A stretch of 64,000 nucleotides of DNA, taken from the NCBI GenBank assembly GCA_028281165.1, contig JANQKI010000231.1:1-64000 (forward strand), in the 5' to 3' direction. The DNA comes from Opitutaceae bacterium (GTDB lineage: Bacteria > Verrucomicrobiota > Verrucomicrobiia > Opitutales > Opitutaceae). The position numbers and the translations under genes were made by a program. The notes under the pieces are model-generated. The model saw nothing but the letters and a program-made list of their open reading frames with translations. It was not told the DNA's origin and ran no database searches. This document shows positions 8,647 to 17,448 of this stretch, piece after piece. How positions within the stretch are numbered: position 1 is the first letter of the stretch; every line of letters begins with the position of its first letter.

Positions 8647-9242
8647 GATTCAATGAGAGAGAGTCGTTTGTCACTCATGCGGAATCGCTTTGTAGCAACA
8701 CGAGCGGCTTGAGATTCGCTATGCGTCACCCAAATGGCGGCGGCTCCAGTACTTTGGATGTATTCAGATATTAGGGACTCGACACAGGATGTCGCCGATT
8801 CGTTCAGATTAGCGGTTGGCTCGTCCAGTAAAAGCACTTTTGGTTGTCGATCCAGCAGCCGCAGTAGCCCAAGTCTCTGCCTCTCGCCCATAGAGAGTCG
8901 CTGTGGCTGCCAATGCAAGGAGGATTCGTCCAGAGACAATCGCTTCATCCAATCAGAGGAAGGAGCTTTTTCGAAGTGATCCATCACCCTATCCTCCCAC
9001 CAGAAGACTTCAGCTGGAAGAAAACCGACCTTTCGCCTCCAATTCGTCGGCTCGAAGCTTTCGCGGCTTTTCCCCGAATACTCGACGTTGCCTTGGGAGG
9101 AAATGAGATCCGCCACCGCACGCAAAAACAAGGATTTGCCAGAGCCTGAATCCCCGAGAATCGCAACAATCTCTTCGACTCCAAGATCAAGCGAAAGGTC
9201 GTGCCAATCCAGAAAGCTAAGATCCCTTATGCAAAGACTCAT
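8643..9242 (-). CDS. fetA: FetA-type ABC transporter ATP-binding protein
   Basis: ATPase subunit (199 aa) of the FetAB-type exporter. Walker A is GDSGSGKS at about residues 30-37. The ABC signature is LSMGERQRL at about 117-125, and Walker B plus catalytic Glu is VLLLDEPT at about 135-142. The H-loop lies in WVTHSE. The length is short but normal for FetA/YbbL. It is the first gene of a two-gene operon and is divergent from the secreted protein gene at 9348, with 105 nt between them. Confidence 0.9.
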   Translation of the reverse strand: MSLCIRDLSFLDWHDLSLDLGVEEIVAILGDSGSGKSLFLRAVADLISSQGNVEYSGKSRESFEPTNWRRKVGFLPAEVFWWEDRVMDHFEKAPSSDWMKRLSLDESSLHWQPQRLSMGERQRLGLLRLLDRQPKVLLLDEPTANLNESATSCVESLISEYIQSTGAAAIWVTHSESQAARVATKRFRMSDKRLSLIES

Positions 9243-9347
9243 GAGTAGTGTTTACGCATTAAGATCTTTGAGAAACGAAAGGCGATCAGAAATATGGTTG
9301 CGCTGGGAGTTCTTCGAGAATAAAGATATTGTTCCTCTTAGGGATTC

Positions 9348-12300
9348 ATGAAATTTCTTAGAAAGGTGTGTGTTTCGAATGTCCTTGCTGGAGTCGCTTT
9401 GCTACTAGGAGTTGGCTCTTCATACGCACAACTATGGGAGTTAGACAGCCAATATACTCCGCTGCCAATCTCACTGCATGGAATTATGCGTGGCCTTGAG
9501 CCAACCAGCGACGGCGATATCCTCGTATACGGAGTTTATGAGTATATAAATCAAACTTATAGCCCAGATAAAGTCGATTTGACACGAATCGACGCGCAGG
9601 GAAAGGTTGTCTCCAAAATCAACCATCCTTTGCTCGATTCTGGAACAGAAATTACGCTTCTCAAAGAAGTAGAGCCCGGTCTATTCTTCGTTCTTATACA
9701 AACTAGTAATGTAGGAAGGAAATTCTTCTTTTTCGACCAAGATGGAAAAGAAATAACGAATATCTTTTCGAATCTTACGGTGCCAAATATTCTTGATGTG
9801 CAGAAAACGCCCGAAGGCAATTTCTATATCATTTCCTCGGAATCGACTGGTAATTTAATACCCAATAATTTGATATACACAGACAGGGAAGGAAATATTC
9901 TAAATACCCCAGACGTAACGCTCTCCAGTCTTTTCAGTCAATCGATAATCACGGATACATGCTCAGAAAGCATATACTTCACTCATCCAACCTTCACGTT
10001 CGATAATGAGATCATCATAGCCAAACATTCTCCAAGCTCTGGCGAAGTATTCTCTATAGCTTTAGAAGCGAAGGAACTTCACGGGCAACATGTATTTTCA
10101 AATGGAAACTTTACAGCTTCTACAGACAAAGAACTTATCTTTCTCGATAAATCGGGAATGGAAATTTCGAGAATTGGTGTAGAAGATCTTATCGAGGGTG
10201 CCGGAAACTTTATCCTAGAATATATTCCATGGGGAGATAACGCAAGTGCGTTAGTGGTTCGACGTGATTACCACAATATCGAAATCCTGGTGTTTAGCAG
10301 CGATGGAATCATTAGTAAACAGCTACCTCTTTTGTTCGAAACTCTACTTCCAACCAATGATTTTCATTTTAGTAATGATTTTTTGATTACGGGAAAGTCT
10401 TCATTCATTTATCAGATTGATACTAATAATCTGATGGAGCCCATTGGCTACGAGAGGATGGTGGCTATCCTATCGTTTAGCGGAGGTATCGATTCGATCG
10501 AATTTTTAGATTCAGGAGACATGATTCTGGCTGGTCAGATTGACATGTATAATGGCGAATTCGTATATAACCTAGTTAGAACTGACGAGAATGGAAACCT
10601 TATCCAGGGCTACGCGATCGAGGACTTTCGCTTCAAACCCATCTGGAAGACGGCTACGACACCTGAAGGAACCATATATGCCATTGTTTCAGGTACTCTT
10701 TATAAAATTTTGGATACAGACGAAGCGATTCCGATTATCGGACCGGTATCGGAGAATGATCGAGAAGTGAATGTTCTAGATTTCGTATTCATGGACAATG
10801 GTGATTTGCTAGTCCTTGACCTACCTCATATTACATCGGTAGGCCTTACCGGTTCGATCCGAATTTATGATGCAGAAGGACTAAAAAAGCATATCATCGT
10901 TTCTGATCTATCAATACATACTCCTTGGGCGACAGGCATCCACCCGATCGCCCGAACGGTTGCTTATCCTGGATCAAAAATAGTGAAGCTAGAAGACGGT
11001 TCGGTTCTCATAGCGGGAGACTTTCGTACCGAAGACGCTTCGACCCCTCCTAAAATTATCAAGATCAATACCAACGGTTCCCTTGATACCTCCTTTCAAC
11101 CCAAAACGTCGGGCCTTGCGTTCGCTCAATCCCATATAGAGCTACTCGATAGCGGTTCGTTTCTCGTCATCGCCCCCTTGGTAATCTCGGCCTCTGACAA
11201 CCTGAAGATAGTTACGAAATACAACTCTGCGGGCAAGATAGATTCGGTTTTCAACCCTACGATCCTGACACTCGACTTCGATCCTGACTCAATAGAGACA
11301 GCGGATGGCCAGATCCTTCTAGCTCAGGATTCAAATCTTTATTTGTTGAATCCTGACGGGACGATCAATCCGGATATCAACTGGCTTTTTGGTCAAAATT
11401 ATAGACACAAGACAGATCCGTTATTTTCCGGCCCCTCTTTCTATTCGCCAGCTTCGGGATTTCTTGGCAAGGATCAGAAAGGCAACATCTATCTCAATAC
11501 TTTAGAGCCTTCTAATGACAGGATTCCCTCAGGTTTAACGCGTATTCGCAATACAGATACTGTTTCTGATGTTGTTATTCATCCGACGCATGTCTCGCTA
11601 GAGGCAGGGGAAACAATTCTTCAGATAGCTGATCCAGGTATTGGAAACCAAGACACCAGTTATCAATGGTACAGAAACGGAGTAGCCCTGGAAGGCCAAA
11701 CCTCAAGGAGTCTATCGATTCCATTCGCGCGATCGACAGATTCAGGTTTCTATAGCTTAACAGCGACAAAAGACGGGAAGACTTATACGACTGATTCTGG
11801 ACAGGTGAGTATAGCTAATCCTGTATCCAAAATTCGCAATTTCTCTGCTAGGGGATTGATCAACGGGCCAAACACACCACTTATTTGCGGATTTGTTATA
11901 AACAATCAACCGGGAACCCGTATTCTAATGCGAGCCTCAGGTCCCAGCTTATCCGAGCTTCCCGCAGATCTAAGACTAAATGACCCAGCTATAAATCTCT
12001 ACTACAACTTTGAACTCGCCGACACCATTGCAGGCGAGCACTCAACTCCCGAGCTACTGGAGATCGAGGCCAACCTAGGCGCTTTTCGTTTCCAAGAAGA
12101 TACCCAGGAGTCGGCCCTCATCGCGAACCTCCCCTCAGGCGTCCACGCCTTCCAGGTATTCAGTCCTGACCGGAATACAGGTTTCAGTCTTCTAGAAGCC
12201 TACGATATCTCCGACGAACTCGACAGCATCGCCTTTCGAAATAACTCAGTAAGAGGCGTTATAGACGAGTCTAGCAAGAATCTGATACTCGGCTTTGTGA

Positions 12301-12638
12301 TCGAGGGCGCAGATCCGGCTAGCGAAAAGGAGGTATTGATTCGCGGCATTGGTCCTGGCCTATTGCAGTACGGCGTAGCCAATCCAATCGCTAACCCCCA
12401 ACTATGGCTTGTCCAGATTGGGTCGCCCGAATTTCTTAGCCCAAATTTGAGCTGGGAAGAGCCACACGGCCAAGCCGTAGCGATGGCTGCCGAGCGCGTC
12501 GGAGCCTTTCCTCTCGAAGAAGGTTCCTTGGACACGGCAATTGTCGCGACACTACACCCGGGAGTATATGGAGCTATTTTAATAGATCTCGAAGGAGGCG
12601 AAGGAGAGGCCTTAATAGAACTCTACGATTTGGAGTAA
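9348..12638 (+). CDS. Large secreted delta-60 repeat / Ig-like protein with duplicated C-terminal module
   Basis: A 1096-aa protein with a signal peptide (LAGVALLLGVGSSYAQ). Residues ~30-740 are beta-rich, with several delta-60-type repeats (such as LEDGSVLIAGDFRTED followed by INTNGSLDTSF), which suggests a propeller-like fold. An Ig-like domain follows at about 750-820 (YQWYRNGVALEGQ, STDSGFYSLTATK). The C-terminal ~264 residues hold two related modules, with the patterns RGLI...GFVI...ILMRASGPSL and RGVI...GFVIEG...LIRGIGPGLL, ending in EGEALIELYDLE. The next gene is a full-length paralog. Role unknown; a cell-surface or secreted adhesive or carbohydrate-interacting protein is possible but not shown. 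Confidence 0.85.
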   Translation: MKFLRKVCVSNVLAGVALLLGVGSSYAQLWELDSQYTPLPISLHGIMRGLEPTSDGDILVYGVYEYINQTYSPDKVDLTRIDAQGKVVSKINHPLLDSGTEITLLKEVEPGLFFVLIQTSNVGRKFFFFDQDGKEITNIFSNLTVPNILDVQKTPEGNFYIISSESTGNLIPNNLIYTDREGNILNTPDVTLSSLFSQSIITDTCSESIYFTHPTFTFDNEIIIAKHSPSSGEVFSIALEAKELHGQHVFSNGNFTASTDKELIFLDKSGMEISRIGVEDLIEGAGNFILEYIPWGDNASALVVRRDYHNIEILVFSSDGIISKQLPLLFETLLPTNDFHFSNDFLITGKSSFIYQIDTNNLMEPIGYERMVAILSFSGGIDSIEFLDSGDMILAGQIDMYNGEFVYNLVRTDENGNLIQGYAIEDFRFKPIWKTATTPEGTIYAIVSGTLYKILDTDEAIPIIGPVSENDREVNVLDFVFMDNGDLLVLDLPHITSVGLTGSIRIYDAEGLKKHIIVSDLSIHTPWATGIHPIARTVAYPGSKIVKLEDGSVLIAGDFRTEDASTPPKIIKINTNGSLDTSFQPKTSGLAFAQSHIELLDSGSFLVIAPLVISASDNLKIVTKYNSAGKIDSVFNPTILTLDFDPDSIETADGQILLAQDSNLYLLNPDGTINPDINWLFGQNYRHKTDPLFSGPSFYSPASGFLGKDQKGNIYLNTLEPSNDRIPSGLTRIRNTDTVSDVVIHPTHVSLEAGETILQIADPGIGNQDTSYQWYRNGVALEGQTSRSLSIPFARSTDSGFYSLTATKDGKTYTTDSGQVSIANPVSKIRNFSARGLINGPNTPLICGFVINNQPGTRILMRASGPSLSELPADLRLNDPAINLYYNFELADTIAGEHSTPELLEIEANLGAFRFQEDTQESALIANLPSGVHAFQVFSPDRNTGFSLLEAYDISDELDSIAFRNNSVRGVIDESSKNLILGFVIEGADPASEKEVLIRGIGPGLLQYGVANPIANPQLWLVQIGSPEFLSPNLSWEEPHGQAVAMAAERVGAFPLEEGSLDTAIVATLHPGVYGAILIDLEGGEGEALIELYDLE

Positions 12639-12662
12639 TAGTAATTCTAAAATGATAGTATC

Positions 12663-15600
12663 TTGATTAGAATACCAACATATTTGTTTTGTTTTCTTTT
12701 TTCTTTCGAAATCGCCTTTTCTCAGGGATGGGAAATCGATAAGGAGTTTCAGGGAGTACCGCTAATAGGTTATCCTTGGGGTGGGGGGCGGCACGAAATT
12801 TTTGTATTGGATGAAGATGAAATCCTTATTCGGGGTAATTTTGGAACTTCGTATAGCCCAGAATACCTTTATATAAATGGATACGATACGAGCGGAACTC
12901 AGGGCATTGCTATGCTTAATTCAAATAACATTCCGAATAAGGCATTTAGCTTTCAAACTACAAGTATGCATTTGCAGTACTATTCGATTACGAGACTCTC
13001 TAAAGTCGAGTCGGATTTATATCACCTGAAAGGCTCAAACGCATTTGCAATGACGCCAGAGTATATGTTTTTTGACAACAATGGAACAGAAATTTTCCCA
13101 TTCGATATCGATAGTAGCAAAACCATTCATGATATAGTCAAAACGCCAGGGAATGAATATTTGTTGTTAAGCTCTAGAACATTTTCTCCGCAGGAACAGC
13201 AAGTATTGTATTACAATAAACATAAAGAACGACAGCATAAGATTGATCTCGATTCTGAAAGGGGCTGGCCAGTCAAAATTTTTTCAGATGTAAATGATGA
13301 ATCAGGATATGTATTTCAGCATAAACGTAGTCATGAAGGTGATATACTTAGCCTGTCGAAGATTGGCCTAAGTGGTAGTATCGAAAATATCATCACATTT
13401 CCTGCGAATGGTTTTATCTATGTAAAGCAGTTTAAAAACGGGAATATGGCCTCTATTACAATATATGGAGCCACCATATTCGATTCACAAGGCAATATAC
13501 TCTCATCTCTAGATACAGCCGATCTCGCCAATCAAGGAGAATCTGAGACAATAATTAAAAGCTTTGTTTCTTGGGAAGAAGATACAATAGGTATAATTGT
13601 GGAACATTCCTCATCGAAAGGCGAGTTTTGCGTTGTCTCTAATCATGGGGCAGTTCAGCAATCATATCCACTCCAGTTTACTGGTTCATTTCCAGATCAG
13701 TTTGAAGTTCTGAATGGATATCTGTATGCCGTAGTTTATGGGGGAATAGCTAAATTTAATCCCATTGCTCTTGGATCAAGCAAGATAGGAAGTGAATTGC
13801 TAGCCGTCACTTATTCATCTCTTGGCAAAATTAACCATGTAGACCATCAAAGCGACGGTACGCTTGTTGTTTCAGGAGAATTCGATACCTACAACGGTCA
13901 TAGATCGTTGAACATCGTCGAAATAGACAACGAAGGTTCGATTCTTAAAACATACCCTGAAGGAATAGCTACTAAAAAGGAGATTCTGAAGACGCGAACA
14001 CTAGCGAATGGAAATAAATATATACATAGCGACAATTCAATCTACGAGCTTGCGCCAAATAGACAGTATGCAAAGATAATTTTAGGAGGAGGAATAAGCA
14101 CACCAACCAATTCCAACGCGAATGTTCTGGCATTTGATATAACTCCATCTGGGAATTTAGTTGTGGTTAGCATGTTTTGGAGAACTGAATTCGGTTCAAA
14201 TGAAAGTATCAACGGATCGATTAAACTTTTCGATCTATCAGGGAAATTGATTAGTTCGATTGTACCAGAGATTAAATCCTATCAGCCGAATTACGTTTTA
14301 GTTCGGCCTGTCACTTTCTACTACACAACTTATGCGGAAGTCACTATGAGCAAGGATGGATCGGCTCTAATTACTGGCTCCTTCAAAATTCCTGATTCTG
14401 AACAAATTCCAAAGTTCATCCGTCTTACGAACGACACTAAACTAGATGATACATTTACCAGAAACATCTACACATGGGGAGAGGCAATAGGAGATTTAGA
14501 ACCAATAGATGGTAATTCATTCTTCGCCCTACGAAAAGCTATTCCTCCATACTCATCCAAAAGCGAGCAGCAAGGCGTATTAATCAAGTTTAGTGGGGAT
14601 GGCTCCATCGATGATAGCTTTAAGCCATTAATGGTGAATTCCATCTACATGGGGCGTTCATTCGGTCTTCGCGATGGACGAATAATAAGCCGAATTGGAT
14701 CAGAGTTATTGCTATTTAACGAGAATGGTTCAATTGACACTAGCCTACAAGCAGCTCTAGGAGAGAACTTTTATTTTGGAGCTGACAGTAGATTTTTAGC
14801 TGAAGATGCATCATCAAGCTTGTACTTTTTCTCAAGCAGTGGTTGGAACGAAGATATTTCACAAGGTCTAATAAAGCTTATTCCTTCTGAAAGTAGCACT
14901 GGCAATTTTTACCATCCTAAGGATCACGACTTGGATTCGGGAAATGCTCTTTTTCTCAACGCAGATTTGGGATTAAACCATCCAGATGCTAAGTATCAAT
15001 GGCTGAAAAATGGAAGCCCTCTGGAGGGAATGAACTCCAGGACTTTATCTATACCATTTGTACACGAATCCGATGCGGGCTCCTATACCCTTCAAGCCTC
15101 TTTACAAGGCTACTCCACTCAAAGTAATCCAGCTACAGTTTCAATAACTCCCCCAATGTCGAAAATCCGTAACTATTCCGTGCGAGGCTTGATAGCCGAT
15201 TCGACGACTCCATTGCTAAGTGGCTTCGTTACAACCGACCATAGCTCGGCGAGGTTTCTGATACGGGCAGCTGGTCCTAGTTTATCTAATTTATCTAGCG
15301 AAGAGTTGTTAGATGACCCTGCATTGAACATCTTTTCTAATGGGCAATTGATTGCTACGGTAGCCGGGGTACATTCAACAGACAGTCTACTTGATCTTGA
15401 ACAACAGCTAGGCGCCTTTCCTTTCAATGAAGGAACAGAAGAGTCAGCAAGCATAGCGGAGCTCGGAAATGGCATACATGGTTTCCAAGTCTTTAGTCCT
15501 ACTCTAGAAACTGGGTATAGCCTTCTCGAGGCATATGACGTTTCTGACTCGCTTGCGGAGATCGCCTTTCGAAACACTTCAGTTCGAGGGAGCCTAAATG

Positions 15601-15971
15601 GGGATAATGCAAACCTGATGTTGGGTTTTGTGATAGAGGGAGATCGAAGAGCTACTCCTAAAGAAATGCTCATTAGAGGCATTGGCCCTGGATTATTGAA
15701 ACAAGGCGTCGAAGATGCGATCGAGAACCCAATCCTCGAGTTGATCGATGCTAGCTCCGGCGAAGTTGTTGCTTCCAACCAGAATTGGGAAGACCTGGGT
15801 GGTTACGAACTGGAATTAGCTGCTGCTCATATCGGTGCCTTTCCATTGGCAAAAGATTCTCGGGATTCAGCTTTCCTGGTTGCTCTAGGACCAGGCGTCT
15901 ATGGAGCTCTGCTCACCGATGCGGATGGTGATGAAGGAGAGGCTTTGATAGAGCTCTACGATTTGGAATAG
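12663..15971 (+). CDS. Large secreted delta-60 repeat / Ig-like protein, paralog of the preceding gene
   Basis: An 1102-aa protein with the same plan as its upstream neighbour: signal peptide (YLFCFLFSFEIAFSQ), long beta-rich region with delta-60-like repeats (SDGTLVVSGEFDTYNGH, GDGSIDDSFKP, NENGSIDTSL), Ig-like domain (YQWLKNGSPLEG) and two C-terminal modules ending in the identical EGEALIELYDLE. The start is a TTG, because no ATG or GTG in frame lies before the signal peptide. The gap from the previous stop is 24 nt, so the pair is probably an operon born by tandem duplication. The first two thirds look more AT-rich than the surrounding genes, while the module region has normal composition. 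Confidence 0.83.
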   Translation: MIRIPTYLFCFLFSFEIAFSQGWEIDKEFQGVPLIGYPWGGGRHEIFVLDEDEILIRGNFGTSYSPEYLYINGYDTSGTQGIAMLNSNNIPNKAFSFQTTSMHLQYYSITRLSKVESDLYHLKGSNAFAMTPEYMFFDNNGTEIFPFDIDSSKTIHDIVKTPGNEYLLLSSRTFSPQEQQVLYYNKHKERQHKIDLDSERGWPVKIFSDVNDESGYVFQHKRSHEGDILSLSKIGLSGSIENIITFPANGFIYVKQFKNGNMASITIYGATIFDSQGNILSSLDTADLANQGESETIIKSFVSWEEDTIGIIVEHSSSKGEFCVVSNHGAVQQSYPLQFTGSFPDQFEVLNGYLYAVVYGGIAKFNPIALGSSKIGSELLAVTYSSLGKINHVDHQSDGTLVVSGEFDTYNGHRSLNIVEIDNEGSILKTYPEGIATKKEILKTRTLANGNKYIHSDNSIYELAPNRQYAKIILGGGISTPTNSNANVLAFDITPSGNLVVVSMFWRTEFGSNESINGSIKLFDLSGKLISSIVPEIKSYQPNYVLVRPVTFYYTTYAEVTMSKDGSALITGSFKIPDSEQIPKFIRLTNDTKLDDTFTRNIYTWGEAIGDLEPIDGNSFFALRKAIPPYSSKSEQQGVLIKFSGDGSIDDSFKPLMVNSIYMGRSFGLRDGRIISRIGSELLLFNENGSIDTSLQAALGENFYFGADSRFLAEDASSSLYFFSSSGWNEDISQGLIKLIPSESSTGNFYHPKDHDLDSGNALFLNADLGLNHPDAKYQWLKNGSPLEGMNSRTLSIPFVHESDAGSYTLQASLQGYSTQSNPATVSITPPMSKIRNYSVRGLIADSTTPLLSGFVTTDHSSARFLIRAAGPSLSNLSSEELLDDPALNIFSNGQLIATVAGVHSTDSLLDLEQQLGAFPFNEGTEESASIAELGNGIHGFQVFSPTLETGYSLLEAYDVSDSLAEIAFRNTSVRGSLNGDNANLMLGFVIEGDRRATPKEMLIRGIGPGLLKQGVEDAIENPILELIDASSGEVVASNQNWEDLGGYELELAAAHIGAFPLAKDSRDSAFLVALGPGVYGALLTDADGDEGEALIELYDLE

Positions 15972-16025
15972 GTTATCGATCAAGAGCGTTGCTTTCTTCT
16001 CCTTCGCGACTTGTATCGTTTTCTT

Positions 16026-17105
16026 ATGAGCAAAACAATTCGAGTGGGCCTGTCTGGAGGAAGATTTGGCGAAAGGCATGCTAGGGCCTTTGCTGAAACG
16101 GAGGGCGTGGAGCTAATTGGTATTGCCGATCTTAATGAAGAGATTCGTAAGAAGATGATCGATACTTATGGATTCCAGAAGGGATTCGAGTCGCATTCCG
16201 AGCTGGTCCACTCAGGCGAGATCGACGCGATCATTATTACAACTCCTACCAATCTTCATGAGCGACATGTGAGCGAGGCTTTTGACGCTGACTTGCACGT
16301 TCTGAGCGAAAAGCCGCCCGCAACAAACGCCAGAGAAATGTCTCAGATCATCACCACTGCTGGCCTGGTTGGTAAGACTTACATGTGGGCCCGTCAGCAA
16401 CGTTTTTCCAATGAGCTGCAAAAAGCTAGAAAGATGATCGCCAGTGAAGAGCTGGGAGACGTCTATCATGCTTCGGCCAAATGGCAATGGGGCTGGTGGC
16501 CCTTCGAGCCGGATTGCTGGCGTGGAAGCATCGAGCGTGGAGGAGGAGCCCTACTCGATATCGGTATCCATATTATCGATTCGCTTTGGTTCACTATGGG
16601 ATGTCCTGATCCCGTGGAAGCTTTTGCCAGCGCCCACAATCTCCTTATGAAAAACGAGATGAGCGATCCAGATGATGCCGCGGAAGATTCCTCATTCGGA
16701 ATGGTGCGCTTCAAAAACGGAGCCACCCTAACTTACGAAACTTCGTTCCTGACTCATATCGATGGCCCAAGAACCCTTCGTGATTCGTCCAATGTGCATG
16801 AATTAAACGTGTTTGGCTCTTTGGCTTCAGTGAATTTAGTATCCGGCGAAAAGATACAAGCCAAGACAAGAGAAGGTATCGAAGTGAATGCCTACGCGGA
16901 AGAGATTGAGCAGCCAGAGATGTTCAAGCGTCAGGCCAAAGAATTCATCGACTCGATAAATGAAAAGCGAGAACCGCAGAATTCAGGCAAACAGGGCTTG
17001 ACCCTCATGAAGATGCTGGACGCCCTTGCGGAGTCGGCCAAAGAGAAACGAGCGGTATCCATAAAAGCCGAACGCAGCTTAGAAGATCTTTTCGGCGGAG
17101 TCTGA
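16026..17105 (+). CDS. Gfo/Idh/MocA family NAD(P)-dependent oxidoreductase
   Basis: A 359-aa cytoplasmic oxidoreductase. The N-terminal Rossmann fold has VGLSGGRFGERHARAF where GxGxxG-type motifs sit, then IADL at the end of strand 2. The conserved EKPPA motif (EKP, with the catalytic Lys region) lies at about residue 97. The C-terminal sheet domain has GGGALLDIGIHIIDSLWF, which carries the family's GG-x-x-x-D-x-G-x-H signature. ATG at 16026 is preferred over an in-frame TTG at 16011. Such enzymes act on sugars, inositols or their derivatives; the substrate is not deducible. It follows the two large secreted-protein genes and faces the gene at 17449. Confidence 0.9.
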   Translation: MSKTIRVGLSGGRFGERHARAFAETEGVELIGIADLNEEIRKKMIDTYGFQKGFESHSELVHSGEIDAIIITTPTNLHERHVSEAFDADLHVLSEKPPATNAREMSQIITTAGLVGKTYMWARQQRFSNELQKARKMIASEELGDVYHASAKWQWGWWPFEPDCWRGSIERGGGALLDIGIHIIDSLWFTMGCPDPVEAFASAHNLLMKNEMSDPDDAAEDSSFGMVRFKNGATLTYETSFLTHIDGPRTLRDSSNVHELNVFGSLASVNLVSGEKIQAKTREGIEVNAYAEEIEQPEMFKRQAKEFIDSINEKREPQNSGKQGLTLMKMLDALAESAKEKRAVSIKAERSLEDLFGGV

Positions 17106-17181
17106 TTTTATAAGTTGTCAGTAGACAGTAAACGGTTGTCAGAGACTCGAGGCTACTACACTGGCGCCTACCTGCTATTTT

Positions 17182-17203
17182 AGGGACTGTCCCAAAAGTC
17201 CCT
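17182..17203 (+). terminator. Weak hairpin, possible terminator
   Basis: The stem AGGGACT/AGTCCCT has 7 bp and an 8-nt loop, followed by only three T. It lies 77 nt after the stop of the oxidoreductase gene. It may act as a weak terminator or be a remnant of a small repeat. Confidence 0.35.
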
Positions 17204-17270
17204 TTCAAGAGGATGTTTCTGCACTGGGGTCGAGAAGTGTCTTATTCGCAATGCGCCGCGAATCAGGCCT

Positions 17271-17334
17271 GCTGGAGTTCCGCCTTTAGGCGGCAGAATT
17301 GGTTCTTGGGACCGCCTAAAGGCGGAACTCCAGC
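17271..17334. repeat. REP-like inverted pair, GCTGGAGTTCCGCC family
   Basis: Perfect 23-nt inverted arms lie at 17271-17293 and 17312-17334 with an 18-nt spacer. Each arm holds an internal palindrome, CCGCCTTTAGGCGG, behind a GCTGGAGTT head. The architecture (head plus hairpin, in inverted pairs, in a convergent intergenic region) matches REP/BIME elements. The sequence differs from the GTAGGAGC pair at 3998-4072, so two families are present. Confidence 0.78.
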
Positions 17335-17448
17335 GAAGGCATGCCACCATTTATTAGTCGAGGCTCCCGCGACTCGCGAAATCAACGGTCGCATATATAA
17401 TCCCTTTGATAGCTTCCAATATCCGCTTTCTGTTTATGGGACGGTCTC

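Larger units (their letters stand above)
17106..17448. other. Convergent intergenic region with REP pair and weak hairpin
   Basis: A 343-nt region between two converging genes with no convincing gene. It contains a 7-bp hairpin (17182-17203), a perfect 23-nt inverted pair (17271-17334) and short imperfect repeats such as TTGTCAGTAGACAGTAAACGG. It looks like a landing site for small repeats rather than a coding or RNA gene. Confidence 0.6.
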
